Positions 19,958-29,472 of a stretch of DNA of 64,000 nt are shown here, piece after piece. The notes under the pieces were generated by a model. It was not told where the DNA came from. It searched no databases and saw nothing but the letters and a program-made list of their open reading frames with translations. This DNA is from Paraniabella defluvii (GTDB lineage Bacteria; Bacteroidota; Bacteroidia; Chitinophagales; Chitinophagaceae), in assembly GCA_019316985.1 (NCBI GenBank), contig CP079215.1, positions 2,604,001 through 2,668,000 of the forward strand, in the 5' to 3' direction. How positions within the stretch are numbered: position 1 is the stretch's first letter; every line of letters starts with the position of its first letter. The position numbers were made by a program, and so were the translations under genes.

Positions 19958-20832
19958 ATGCCGGACAAAATTTTGTTTATAGTTAATAAAACTTCGGGTG
20001 AAAACAATAACGATTGGCAGTCGGATATTGAATCTTATTTTGAAGGGAAAGATATTACACTCGACTTCTATCATCTTCCCGATCCCGTTGATTGTGACTT
20101 GCTTGATCAATACATAAAAGATGCCAAAGCGCACAAGGTAGTGGCTGTAGGGGAGACGGAACCGTTTCGCTGGTTGCGAAATCAATAAAGGCTACCAACA
20201 TGATCTTGGGAATTGTGCCCGCAGGGTCGGCAAATGGCATGGCTAAGGAGCTGATGATTCCCGCAAAGCTTCAGGATGCCCTGCAAATAATTGAAAATGG
20301 CCGGCAAACCGGTATGGATACAATTCTTTTAAACGAAGAGCACCTGTGCCTGCACCTGAGCGATGTGGGAATTAATGCACAACTGATTAAAAATTTTGAA
20401 GATGGCGATACCCGCGGAAAAATGGGCTACCTTAAAGTAGCCTGGAAAACCATTGTACGCAGGCAGGTATTGGAAGTAACGATAAAAGACGGAAAGAAGA
20501 GTTTCTGCCATAAAGCCATTATGGTGGTAATAGCCAATGCCGGGAAATACGGCACCGGTGCTGTAATTAATCCTGAAGGGGAAATTGACGATGGCTTATT
20601 TGAAATTGTTGTGGTAAAGCGCCTTACTTTATGGGGATTCTTAAAGATCATGCTCTCACTGGGCTTCGATAACAAGAACATAGAGATCCATCAAACGCGG
20701 TCGGTAAACATCCTTGCCCGGCACCGTGCGCATTTCCAGGTAGACGGGGAATATATAGGAAAGGTAAATAAAATAACTGCAGTCATCCAGCCCGGTAATA
20801 TCCAGATAATGCTGCCGGAAATTGACCGTTGA
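19958..20832 (+). CDS. Diacylglycerol kinase family lipid kinase, YegS-like (one frameshift)
   Basis: An ATP-dependent lipid kinase. The N-terminal KILFIVNKTSGENN is the family start. The nucleotide loop reads AVGGDGTVSLVA once a G missing from the G-run at about 20152 is restored. LGIVPAGSANGMAKEL is the second signature. The C-terminal beta-sandwich has VVIANAGKYGTGAVINPEGEIDDGLFEI and FQVDGEYIGK. Length is about 290 residues. It could phosphorylate diacylglycerol or a related lipid; the exact acceptor is not predictable. Expression from a shared divergent control region with the App1-like phosphatase is inferred from the 17-bp gap. Confidence 0.86.
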
Positions 20833-20907
20833 GAATAAAAAACAACTGCCCAATTGGCCAATAAAATTATCGGCTTACAGTCAACATGTCACAGTTTTTT
20901 ATGTTTT

Positions 20908-20943
20908 TACAAATGGATAGATATTTGATCGCATCCATTTGTA
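20908..20943. promoter_or_regulatory. Inverted repeat upstream of the clpP-clpP genes, candidate operator
   Basis: TACAAATGGAT (20908-20918) and ATCCATTTGTA (20933-20943) are perfect 11-bp arms separated by 14 nt. It lies 75 nt before the clpP start. A near -7 box TACATTTT (20942-20949) overlaps the right arm. The sequence does not match CIRCE. No regulator can be named. Confidence 0.5.
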
Positions 20944-21017
20944 CATTTTTTCGTTAATACGGGTTAAACCGAATGAAAAATTTTCTGTACGTTTACTAAT
21001 AATCAATTTAGAGACTT

Positions 21018-21697
21018 ATGACCTTTAATTCAGAATTCGAAAAATATGCCGTGAAGCACAAAGGGATATCCAGTAATACCCTGCATAGCTACGGTAATCA
21101 TTTGGTTACAGCGCTTACGCCTAATATTATTGAAGAACGACCTATGAATGTAGCGGTTATGGATGTATATAGCCGTTTAATGATGGATCGTATTATATTT
21201 CTGGGCTATCCTGTTACTGATGAAGTGGCTAATATTATTACGGCCCAGTTATTATTCCTCGATAGCACAGACCGGGTTCGCGATATCAATATGTATATTA
21301 ATAGCCCGGGCGGCAGCGTTTATGCAGGACTGGGCGTTTATGATACCATGCAATATGTATCGCCCGATGTAGCTACAATTTGTATTGGCATGGCTGCCTC
21401 TATGGCTTGCGTTTTACTGGGTGCCGGTACAGGGAAAGCGGGCGGCGCTGAAGCACTCCCGGATCATGATGCACCAGCCCAGCGGCGCCATTGGCGGGCA
21501 GGCAAGCGATATCGAAATTACCGTTAACGAAATCCGCAAGCTCAAAAATGAGCTGTATGAAATTGTGAATGATCATACAGGCAAACCTATTGAGCAAATT
21601 GAAAGAGATTTTGAGCGCGATAAGTGGATGACGGCCCCTGAAGCAAAAAGAATATGGTTTGATAGACGAAGTATTATTACTTAATAAAAAGAAATAA
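21018..21697 (+). CDS. clpP: ATP-dependent Clp protease proteolytic subunit, first paralogue (frameshifted)
   Basis: A serine peptidase subunit of the Clp barrel. The catalytic serine is in GMAASMA (Ser128), the histidine is in [17 protein letters not shown] and the aspartate is in [13 protein letters not shown] shift near 21440 (G-run) joins the two halves, and another near 21650 restores [15 protein letters not shown] with a stop at 21695-21697. The product is about 226 residues. Its N-terminal stretch of about 45 residues before [11 protein letters not shown] is longer than in E. coli ClpP. The second paralogue starts 9 nt downstream, so the two subunits are cotranscribed and may form a mixed barrel. 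Confidence 0.93.
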
Positions 21698-21706
21698 GCA
21701 ATAAAA

Positions 21707-22363
21707 ATGAACTTTTCAAATATATACAACAACAAATGGGCGCGCCCTATTGTAAACGATGATGAGGGCGAGGAAGAAGAACCCAAAGAACCACAGGATA
21801 AGCGCGATGATCTGATGATGCTGAATAAGCGGCTGGAACAAATGTTCTTTGATAAAAGAGCCGTGTATTTGTGGGGAGTGGTAGATGATAAAAGCGCCCG
21901 CGAGGTAACCACCAAGTTATTGCTGCTTGAAGCAGATAAGCCCGGAGCGCCAATTAATTTTTATATTAACAGCCCCGGCGGTGTTGTAACCAGCGGTATG
22001 GTTATTTACGACACCATGAAAATGATCAGCAGCCCTGTTCACACTATCTGTATGGGTTTGGCGGCATCAATGGGAAGCATCCTGTTAAGCGGCGGCGAAA
22101 AGGGTAACCGTTACATTTATCCCCATGGCGAAGTAATGATCCATCAGCCCTCTTTGGGCGGCTATATTCGTGGGGTGAGTTCGGACCTGGAGATACAGGC
22201 CAAACAAACACAGCGTGTTAAGCATATAGGGGCTAAAATTTTAGCAGATAATTGCGGCAAAACCATCGATGAGATCATGCGCGACTTCGATCGCGATTAC
22301 TGGATGGATGCAGAGGAGGCCATCAAATATGGTATCGCGGATAAAATAGTAGAAAAATTATAG
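21707..22363 (+). CDS. clpP: ATP-dependent Clp protease proteolytic subunit, second paralogue
   Basis: An intact 218-residue ClpP. The triad is Ser121 (GLAASMGS), His146 (VMIHQPSLGGYIRG) and Asp197 (FDRDYWMDAEEA). The N-terminal 35 residues hold an acidic tract (NDDEGEEEEPKEPQDKRDD) not found in typical ClpP, which may be an extended propeptide or an axial extension. MFFDKRAVYLWGVVDDKSA follows and aligns with the normal start. A terminator follows before clpX. Both copies keep their catalytic residues, so neither looks like an inactive regulator. Confidence 0.95.
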   Translation: MNFSNIYNNKWARPIVNDDEGEEEEPKEPQDKRDDLMMLNKRLEQMFFDKRAVYLWGVVDDKSAREVTTKLLLLEADKPGAPINFYINSPGGVVTSGMVIYDTMKMISSPVHTICMGLAASMGSILLSGGEKGNRYIYPHGEVMIHQPSLGGYIRGVSSDLEIQAKQTQRVKHIGAKILADNCGKTIDEIMRDFDRDYWMDAEEAIKYGIADKIVEKL

Positions 22364-22464
22364 ATTTACTAACATCAGCTGCTATGGATCCCTGTTTATA
22401 AAATATTATTTAACAGCTGTTTAAGTAATATTCCGGGAAAATTAGCGGTATTGAATACTTTTTA

Positions 22465-22492
22465 AAAAAGCCACTTGTTACAGGTGGTTTTT
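22465..22492 (+). terminator. Terminator after the clpP pair
   Basis: CCACTTG (22471-22477) and CAGGTGG (22481-22487) form a 7-bp stem with one G-T pair. It is preceded by A and followed by five T. It ends where the clpX -7 box begins. Confidence 0.6.
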
Positions 22493-22499
22493 AACTTTG
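22492..22499 (+). promoter_or_regulatory. -7 box of clpX
   Basis: TAACTTTG matches TAnnTTTG exactly and ends 9 nt before the clpX ATG at 22509, predicting a very short or absent leader. It directly follows the terminator, so clpX appears to have its own promoter. Confidence 0.5.
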
Positions 22500-22508
22500 T
22501 AATTATAT

Positions 22509-23769
22509 ATGAAAGAAAAAATATCAGGTTCTGTTTTACATTGTTCATTTTGTGGCCGCAGCCGCGATGAAGTAGAGATACTGATCGCCGGTCAGGACGG
22601 GCATATATGTGAGAACTGTGTAGAACACGCCCAGGAGATAATAGACCAGGAATTACACCTGAAAGAGCATCCCCAGCACCAGGGTTTTTCGCTTAATGTA
22701 AAAAAACCTATGGAGATCAAGACCTTTCTGGATGAGTATGTGATAGGACAGGACGATGCAAAAAAAGTGTTGGCGGTGGCCGTTTACAATCATTATAAAC
22801 GATTGAAGCAAAGGTCTGGCAGGGATATAGACCCGCACAATGAAGTGGAGATTGAAAAAGTAATATAGTGATGGTAGGGGAAACCGGTACCGGTAAAACT
22901 TTACTGGCACGCAGCATTGCCAAGGTATTGAATGTACCCTTTGCCATATATAGATGCTACCGTTTTTACGGAAGCGGGATATGTGGGTGAAGACGTTGAA
23001 AGCATCCTGACAAGATTACTACAGGTTTGCAACTATGATGTGGAAGCTGCTGAACGTGGAATTGTGTATATCGACGAAATAGATAAAGTAGCGCGTAAAA
23101 GCGATAATCCGAGCATTACCCGCGATGTAAGCGGGGAAGGCGTGCAACAGGGATTATTGAAATTGCTGGAGGGTACTGATGTACTGGTTCCGCCGCAGGG
23201 TGGGCGTAAGCACCCCGACCAGAAGCTGATTAAGGTAAATACGCACAATATCTTGTTTATCTGCGGTGGCGCGCTTTTGACGGGGTTGATAAAATAATTG
23301 GTCGCCGGGTTCAAACCAATACGATCGGTTTTAATGTTGATAAGGCGCAGCAGGAGGATATGAAAAAGAACCTGCTGAAGTTTGTAAACTCACAGGATCT
23401 GAAGACCTTCGGATTAATACCTGAGCTTCTGGGCAGGTTGCCCGTTGTAACTCACCTGGAGCCCTTGGATGCCGATACCCTCAGGGACATTCTTACAGAG
23501 CCTAAAAATGCTTTAATGAAGCAATATAAAAAGCTGTTTGAGCTGGAAGGTATTGAGTTGATTGTTGAAAATGAGGTATACAACTATATGGTAGAGAAAG
23601 CAGTTGAATACAAATTAGGAGCGCGGGGCCTGCGCAGTATTTTGAGAGCATACTTACTGATGCCATGTATGAGCTTCCGTCATCATCCGAAAAATCGTTT
23701 ACACTTACACGGGATTATGCAGAACGCAAATTCAGCAAAAGCAAGATGGGGTTGGTAAAGGCTGCCTAA
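22509..23769 (+). CDS. clpX: ATP-dependent Clp protease ATP-binding subunit ClpX (frameshifted)
   Basis: The AAA+ unfoldase that feeds ClpP. The N-terminal zinc-binding domain has [11 protein letters not shown] and [38 protein letters not shown] opens the AAA domain. Walker [18 protein letters not shown] appears after a one-A deletion at about 22860. Walker B is [13 protein letters not shown], followed by [14 protein letters not shown] and [20 protein letters not shown] (sensor/IGF-loop region). Further shifts lie near 22945, 23270, 23640 and 23700. The end [12 protein letters not shown] stops at 23767-23769. Length is about 418 residues, normal. No ClpA is seen here, so ClpS partnering is left open. 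Confidence 0.94.
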
Positions 23770-23807
23770 CCAGGTGGGCCATTTTTAATTTTAAATAAAT
23801 AATTGAA

Positions 23808-23957
23808 ATGAATGAGTTAGTTGAAAAGTTAAAGGCGGAAGCCGGCTTAACTGATGAGCAGGCTGCCAAAGCCCTGGAAGCTATTAAAAGCTATGTAGTA
23901 GAAAAGTTTCCCATGCTGGAAGGCGCCGTAGGCAACCTTTTCGGCAGCGGGAATTAA
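23808..23957 (+). CDS. Small conserved-looking hypothetical protein, 49 residues
   Basis: An intact short ORF starting 38 nt after clpX and ending before a terminator. The product has an amphipathic helical first half (NELVEKLKAEAGLTDEQAAKA) and ends GAVGNLFGSGN. It resembles short Bacteroidota proteins of unknown function whose segment LTDEQAxKAxExVKxYV is shared. The function is unknown. Good spacing, a helical pattern and its own downstream terminator support it as a real gene, possibly cotranscribed with clpX. Confidence 0.65.
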   Translation: MNELVEKLKAEAGLTDEQAAKALEAIKSYVVEKFPMLEGAVGNLFGSGN

Positions 23958-23984
23958 TTATACGGGTTTTAAACTTAATTTTAT

Positions 23985-24007
23985 AGCAGGCTTTATGCCT
24001 GCTTTTT
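23985..24007 (+). terminator. Terminator after the 49-residue protein gene
   Basis: AGCAGGC (23985-23991) and GCCTGCT (23997-24003) pair perfectly around a 5-nt loop, and T residues follow. Confidence 0.8.
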
Positions 24008-24018
24008 AATTGTATACT

Positions 24019-24639
24019 ATGCCAACATTCGACCCCAAAGTAGACACTTACATTGCAAAGGCTGCCGATTTTGCAAAACCTATATTAGAGCATTTCAGGG
24101 CTATCGTACATAAGGCATCGCCTGAGATTACGGAGTCGATCAAATGGGGAGTGCCTTCTTTTGATTATAAAGGAAAAATGTTGTGCAGCCTGGCAGCGTT
24201 TAAGCAACATTGCGCGCTCGGTTTTTGGCTGGGTGCACAAATAAAGGCACTACAACCTTACCTTGCTGAAGCGGAAGACCGGGCTTCAGAGTTCGGCCGT
24301 ATTGCCAATATTAAATCGGTGAAAGAGCTGCCAAAGAACATGGACCTGCTGGCTGCTGTAAAAGAAGCCATTGCCCTGGCTGATGCAGGTGTTACACTAA
24401 AGCGCGCGCCGGCAAAGAAATCGGCGGAGCCGCCTGTACCGGAATCATTAGCCGTTGCCCTGGCAAAGAACAAAACGGCGAAAGCAGTTTTTGAAAAATT
24501 TGCGCCCTCGCATCGCAAAGAATATATTCAATGGATCACAGAAGCAAAAACAGAGGCTACACGCAGTAAACGTATAGCATCTGCAATAGAGTGGATCGCC
24601 GAAGGCAAGGGCCGCAACTGGAAATACGAGCGTAAATAA
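24019..24639 (+). CDS. YdeI/OmdA-like protein with DUF1801 domain
   Basis: An intact cytoplasmic protein of 206 residues. The N-terminal half (KPILEHFRAIVHKASPEITESIKWGVPSFDYKGKMLCSLAAFKQHCALGFW) is a DUF1801 fold. The C-terminal half (PPVPESLAVALAKNKTAKAVFEKFAPSHRKEYIQWITEAKTEATRSKRI) is the bacteriocin-protection/OmdA-type helical region. The ATG at 24019 is chosen over the upstream TTG because it gives the canonical start MPTFDPKVDTYI. The biochemical role of the family is not established. It converges with the phospholipase gene with a 1-nt gap. Confidence 0.85.
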   Translation: MPTFDPKVDTYIAKAADFAKPILEHFRAIVHKASPEITESIKWGVPSFDYKGKMLCSLAAFKQHCALGFWLGAQIKALQPYLAEAEDRASEFGRIANIKSVKELPKNMDLLAAVKEAIALADAGVTLKRAPAKKSAEPPVPESLAVALAKNKTAKAVFEKFAPSHRKEYIQWITEAKTEATRSKRIASAIEWIAEGKGRNWKYERK

Positions 24640-24640
24640 G

Positions 24641-27001
24641 CTAGCTCAGCAAACCTCCCATAAACGGGTCGGTGATCGATATTTCACCGGTTTCCACATG
24701 CCCGGCATACTGCTTTTTAAATATTTCGTTGCCTTTTACAGTTAACGTAAAGTCGTACCAGCCATTTGACTTTTTCAGGTCTACCTGTATGTTTTTTTGC
24801 CGCCGGCTTCAATGGTAAACTGCTGAAGTTTTCTGCCATAAGCATTGTCGGTTAATAATATGGTGATCGCCTTATTGTCGTGGTTTGAAATACCCAAAAT
24901 AATATTACCTGTATAGCGGAGAACCAGGCTTTTTTTTTTTTCCTCATAGTTACAGCTAACACTGAGGTCGCCGTCTTCTGCATTACCCTGTAATGTCTGA
25001 AAAAGCCGTTAACACCGTTTATACACAGGTCGTAAATATTGCGGTCAAAATGTTGCAGTTGTAAGCTGTCTGTTAGTGTATCTTTTTCCTTTACAGTGTA
25101 AAACCAGGTTTTACCTGCTTCCTTTTATAGGCCGAAGGAGTGTACATGTTAAACGCAGTACCAATGTGATGATCATTAGCTGCCGCCTCAAATTTTAGCT
25201 CAACGGTACCTCTTTCTTTTGTTAAATGACAATCGGCGTAAATAATATAAGGTAGCGCACAGGCCGGCCGGGTGCCCTTTTCCTGCTCTGCTACCCATTG
25301 AGAGGCTGGTGCCGAGAAGGGGTGGTTTTGATTGATCGATGCAATTTCAGCTGCCGTTAACGGTTGGGGAATTACCTGGGCCGGCTTGTTTTTTGCATTT
25401 TGTATATTATCTATCACCTGTGTTTTTTTAGGAACTCCGGCAATGGATATCGTTCCCCGTTATAAGGCCGGAAAGCCGAGGTGAGGTCGCCACAAACTGT
25501 TCGGCGCCAGCTACTGATATTTTTAGAAACAATATTCTTTCCTGTTTTCTTTTGCAGGAACTTTTCGAGAAACATCAGCGTTGATGTGTGGTCGTGTATC
25601 TGTGAGTTAATAAAGCCGCCCTTACTCCAGGGAGAAGCGATGATCATTGGCACGCGGTAGCCCAATCCTATCGGCCAGTTGGTTGCTGTATCAAAATCTG
25701 ATGTGATATCAATTCCTTCAGAAACCTTGCCGGTAGCAGGGTCATTAGGATCAGGAACTACAAATGGGGGCAGATGGTCGTAATAACCGTCGTTTTCATC
25801 GTAGTTAAGAATGAAAATAGTTTTCTTCCAGACCTCCGGATTTTTAGTGAGAATGTTAAGCGCTTCCGATACATACCAGGTTCCATAAAGCGGAGAGCTG
25901 GTATGATCCGAAAAAGCCTGTGGCGCTGCCAGCCAGGAAACGGTAGGCAGATTCCCGGAGTCTACATCTTTTCTGAATTGATGAAAATATCACCGGCCGG
26001 TATTTGCACCGTCTGCTGTTTTCCCGCATCGTCTGTAAACCTGTAAGGTTTCAGTTGCAGATATTCTGCTACTTCCATATTATTAGAAAAAGCCTTGTCG
26101 ATCAGGTTTTCTCCTTTTGACCAAGTTGGTTATACCTGGCAAGCACCTGTTCTGCAGTAAGCGCCGGCTGCGCGGTGGCATCACCGTGTTTGCGAAAGTA
26201 GGCGGCCAGTTTTACCTGATGTCTCTTTACATATTCTATAGCGTTATCTCCATAGTTCCCCAGCCAGTAATCGGTACGATCCTCCAGTTTTGCTGTCCAT
26301 ATTTCATTCTGGTAAATCTTCCAGCTAATGCCGTTGTCTTCCAGCAGTTCTGGAAAAGTACTCCAGTCTACAAAGGCGTTGTGACGCGATTCGGCCTGCG
26401 AATTGCGTACCGCAGGTTTGCTGTTACCATTTAATTTTTCTCTTATTGTTCCCGTCCAGAAAAATAACCGGTTAGGTGTAGTACCTGTAAGCGACGAACA
26501 GAAATAATGGTCGCAGAGTGTAAAGGCATCGGCCAGGGCATAATAAAAGGGAACATCCGCCCGGTTAAAGTACCCCATACACATTTCTGTTTTTGCGGAA
26601 TCCACTGGTCGTATTTCCCGTTATTCCTGGCCCTGCTTTGATCGGGCCAGTCGTGGGGAAGACCACCCTGCCAGGTTACCTTGGTTTTGTTGATATCGAT
26701 GTGAAAGGGAGCATGGGCGTCTCCGTTTTTGATTTCTGTATCCAGGCTTTGTTTTGATCGGGAAGCGTTTTGATACGCGGATCATTAAATCCCCTAACAC
26801 CTTTCATACAACCAAATATATGATCGAAGGAGCGGTTCTCCTGCATCAGGAAAACAATATGTTCTGCATCGTAAAAAGTTGTCCCCTTAGGAGCATTGAT
26901 CGCCAGGGCCTTTTTTATGCTGGAGGGCAATACATTGTTAAGGCCGGCAGCTCCCGAAAGGATCGCTGCATTTTTAAGAAATCTCTTCTTCCCTGTGTCA
27001 T
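24641..27001 (-). CDS. Phosphocholine-type phospholipase C, Tat-exported (frameshifted)
   Basis: A phosphoesterase of the PC-PLC/acid phosphatase A family, expected to hydrolyse phospholipid or choline-phosphate esters outside the cytoplasm. The start MTQGRRDFLKNAAILSGAAG is a twin-arginine signal. The catalytic domain opens with EHIVFLMQENRSFDHIFGCMKGVRGFNDPR, then ADAFTLCDHYFCSSLTGTTPNRLFFWTG, DNGISWKIYQNE and GYRVPMIIASPWSKGG. The C-terminal region has the beta-sandwich repeats (DUF756) of this family. Many indels split it, for example near 26680, 26600, 26050, 25670, 25420, 25130, 25010 and 24800. Length is about 785 residues. It is the last gene of a susC-susD-small protein-phospholipase series on one strand. 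Confidence 0.88.
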
Positions 27002-27051
27002 GAAATATTTTTTAATACACGTCTAAAAATATAAAGCCTGTTTATTAATGA

Positions 27052-27075
27052 AAGGCCGTTGTGATAAACGGCCTT
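27052..27075 (-). terminator. Hairpin between the small exported protein gene and the phospholipase gene
   Basis: GGCCGTT (27054-27060) and AACGGCC (27067-27073) form a strong stem, extended by two A-T pairs. There is no long T-run on either side, so it may be a weak terminator or a processing or attenuation site within the operon. Confidence 0.45.
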
Positions 27076-27124
27076 CAAAGGTCGGAGGCAAAAACAGCGT
27101 TATTCTTTTATTTAAACAAACTTT

Positions 27125-27555
27125 TTACAAATTAATTACAAAGGAGGCTTGTGATACCCACGTACCATTATCATCATAATATACAGTAATGGTTCTCGCT
27201 TGATCACAACCCGTTTCCGCTTTAAAAAAATGCCGAAGATATTTTCTGCAGATGTAACCGGGTTATAAGTAACCGGGCTGCCATTAACTACAGTATAAAA
27301 GGGGCATCCATCTTCGCTTACCACTTTAAATTTATTTCCAACATTTTGGTTGTTATACTTAAAGTAAACTGATTTTGTATAAGGCGATGGGGAGCGGGAG
27401 CAGGATGGATGGTAATACCTGCAAGGTTGTTTTTAAGATTACAACTTTACTTTCACTGGCATCAGGAGCGCCTGTATCTGATACAGAGGCCGGTATGTAC
27501 GAAACGAAAATAAAGACAAAACGAACAATAAGACAAGTGATGTATTCTTTTTCAT
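27125..27555 (-). CDS. Hypothetical small exported protein (frameshifted)
   Basis: Function unknown. The start MKKNTSLVLLFVLSLFSF is a signal peptide. Joined frames then read IPASVSDTGAPDASESKVVILK, a segment AGITIHPAPAPHRLIQ, VGNKFKVVSEDGCPFYTVVNGSPVTYNPVTSAENIFGIFLK, AETGCDQARTITVYYDDNGTWVSQASF. It is about 140 residues. The two cysteines (DGCPF and TGCDQ) could form a disulfide. The indels are near 27490, 27430, 27370 and 27220. It lies between susD and the phospholipase gene on the same strand and may be a surface or periplasmic helper of that locus. Confidence 0.5.
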
Positions 27556-27664
27556 TATGATTTTTTTGATGATTAAAATATGAAAATTAAAAGTTTATAA
27601 AGGGTATTGTGAAAAGCAACCTGTAAAGACGAAAATGTTGTCAAATGATTATAACTGCTTAGTG

Positions 27665-29441
27665 TTACTCCCACCCATACGGCTGCTGTAATTTGGGGTT
27701 TTGCGTTGTTTGCGATACCGGTATAGGAAAGTAATAGTATTTAGGTGCTATGAATGTTCTTGGCGCTACTCCTGTTACAATAGCACCACCGGTTTCTCCG
27801 TTTTCTAAGGGGATGCTACCCGATTGTCCGAAAGTTCCGATTCGATAGTATACCAGTGTTACCCCAAGAGCATTTTTTATTCTCTGGTCAACCGGAGGAA
27901 TGGTTGCACTTCTGCTTACCAAAATAATATCGGCAACGTTGTCGCCTGTCATATCATACTGCCCCAGCCCGGGAAAATACATTCCCTGCGGGTATTTTTC
28001 AAATACCTTTCCTGCATGCCAGCGCATTAAATCATCATACCGGCGACCTTCGAAGGCAAATTCAACTCTTTTCTCTCTTCTGATCTCGAGGAGTACTCCT
28101 TTATTTGCGCCGGTTACATCAGGGAATTTACTTGCTAAAACCGGATCGGGGTTTGCATTTGCGGCAGCCATATCCAGGGCAGGCATACCTGCTCTTGTTC
28201 TCAGCAGATTTACGGACTTGTCAACGTCTGCCTGGGTGAGGTTACCCAGCTCTGCGCTGGCTTCTGCATAAGTAAGCAGCACTTCTGCATATCGCAATTC
28301 CGGAACGTCGGCCCGCCCCTAACATTGGGATCTACACTGTTTTGGTAGCCCTTCTTCTGGTAATACCCCGTAAACCCGGCGCTTAGCAGGGCAACAAGAG
28401 GTGTAGTGGCCGGGAGCCTTATAAATCCCGGAGCCATAAAAGCAACATACATTCTTGGATCGCGATTCTTGAATTCATCAACATACTGTTTTTGCTGATA
28501 GTTGGGAATGCTTGTAAACCTCGACCCGTCGGCCATCAGGTATTCCTGCACCAGGTCTCTCGATGGGGACTGCTCATAGTTGGCCGATACCACGCTATTG
28601 ATATCGGAACCGGTTTGTTTTGCTACGTCATAAATTGTATTTAAGATAACTTCCTTGTTGGGGTTGAGGTCCTGGCTGGTAAACAAATCGCCATAAACGG
28701 GTGTCAATGAAAATTTACCGGAAGCCATAACCTCGTTAGCCTGATTTTTAGCAAGCTCTAAAAAGCGGTTGGCTGTACCCTGTAGATTTAACTCGGGGTG
28801 ATACTTTCTGTAAGTACCTTCATGCAGCGCTAAACGGGCATACATGGTTTTAACGGCCCAAAGTCCGGGTGTACCCGCCGGTACGCTTTCCCTTACATTA
28901 TTTGCAGCAAAATCAAGGTCCTTAAAAATGCTATCTATTATAAGTGTTCTGGGATCACTGGCTTTATAAAGGCTGGCAGAATCTGAGGCATCTATGGCAT
29001 GGCTGTACCAGGAACATTGAGTATACTTTTACTTTATCCATATAAAACAGGGCCCTGTAATATCTGGCTAAACCTGCATAATGGTTTTTATTTCTGCCGA
29101 AGCATTTGCTGATGCGTAATTATCTAAAAAGTAGTTGATATTTCTCAGCGCAGACCATCCCCAGAAGCTGGGAGTGTTTTCCGCAGATATATTTCCCAAA
29201 AGCATATTTTTCATCCTTACATTACCGGTAGTAGCGTAATCATCTGTTGATTGCTCATCGCTGTTTACGTAAATGCTTGTTCCTCTCTTACTCAGCATGC
29301 CATTTACGTACAGGTTTAAGTCGCTTTCTGTTTTAAAATATAATTGAGGCGAAATAGCTGTTTGCGGATATCGGTCGAGGAATTCCTTTTGCATGAAGTT
29401 ATTACTATAAGCGACAAACAGATGTATATATAGTTTTTCAT
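27665..29441 (-). CDS. SusD/RagB-like outer-membrane lipoprotein (frameshifted)
   Basis: The surface lipoprotein lid of a SusCD importer. The start MKNYIYICLSLIVITSC is a lipoprotein signal, and KEFLDRYPQTAISPQLYFKTESDLNLYVNGML is the SusD N-terminal signature. The middle has YARLALHEGTYRKYH. The C-terminus has RYAEVLLTYAEASAELG, LRTRAGMP, EIRREKRVEFAFEGRRYDDLMRW and a final NPKLQQPYGWE, all classic RagB/SusD motifs. Indels fall near 29400, 29060-28990 and 28310. Length is about 590 residues. It begins 31 nt after susC. The ligand is not shown by sequence. Confidence 0.93.
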
Positions 29442-29472
29442 TTCTTTTGCTTTAAAAATTTGCACGATAGGA

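Noticed and set aside
20908..20943. CIRCE/HrcA heat-shock element
   Set aside because: The arms TACAAATGGAT/ATCCATTTGTA do not resemble TTAGCACTC/GAGTGCTAA.
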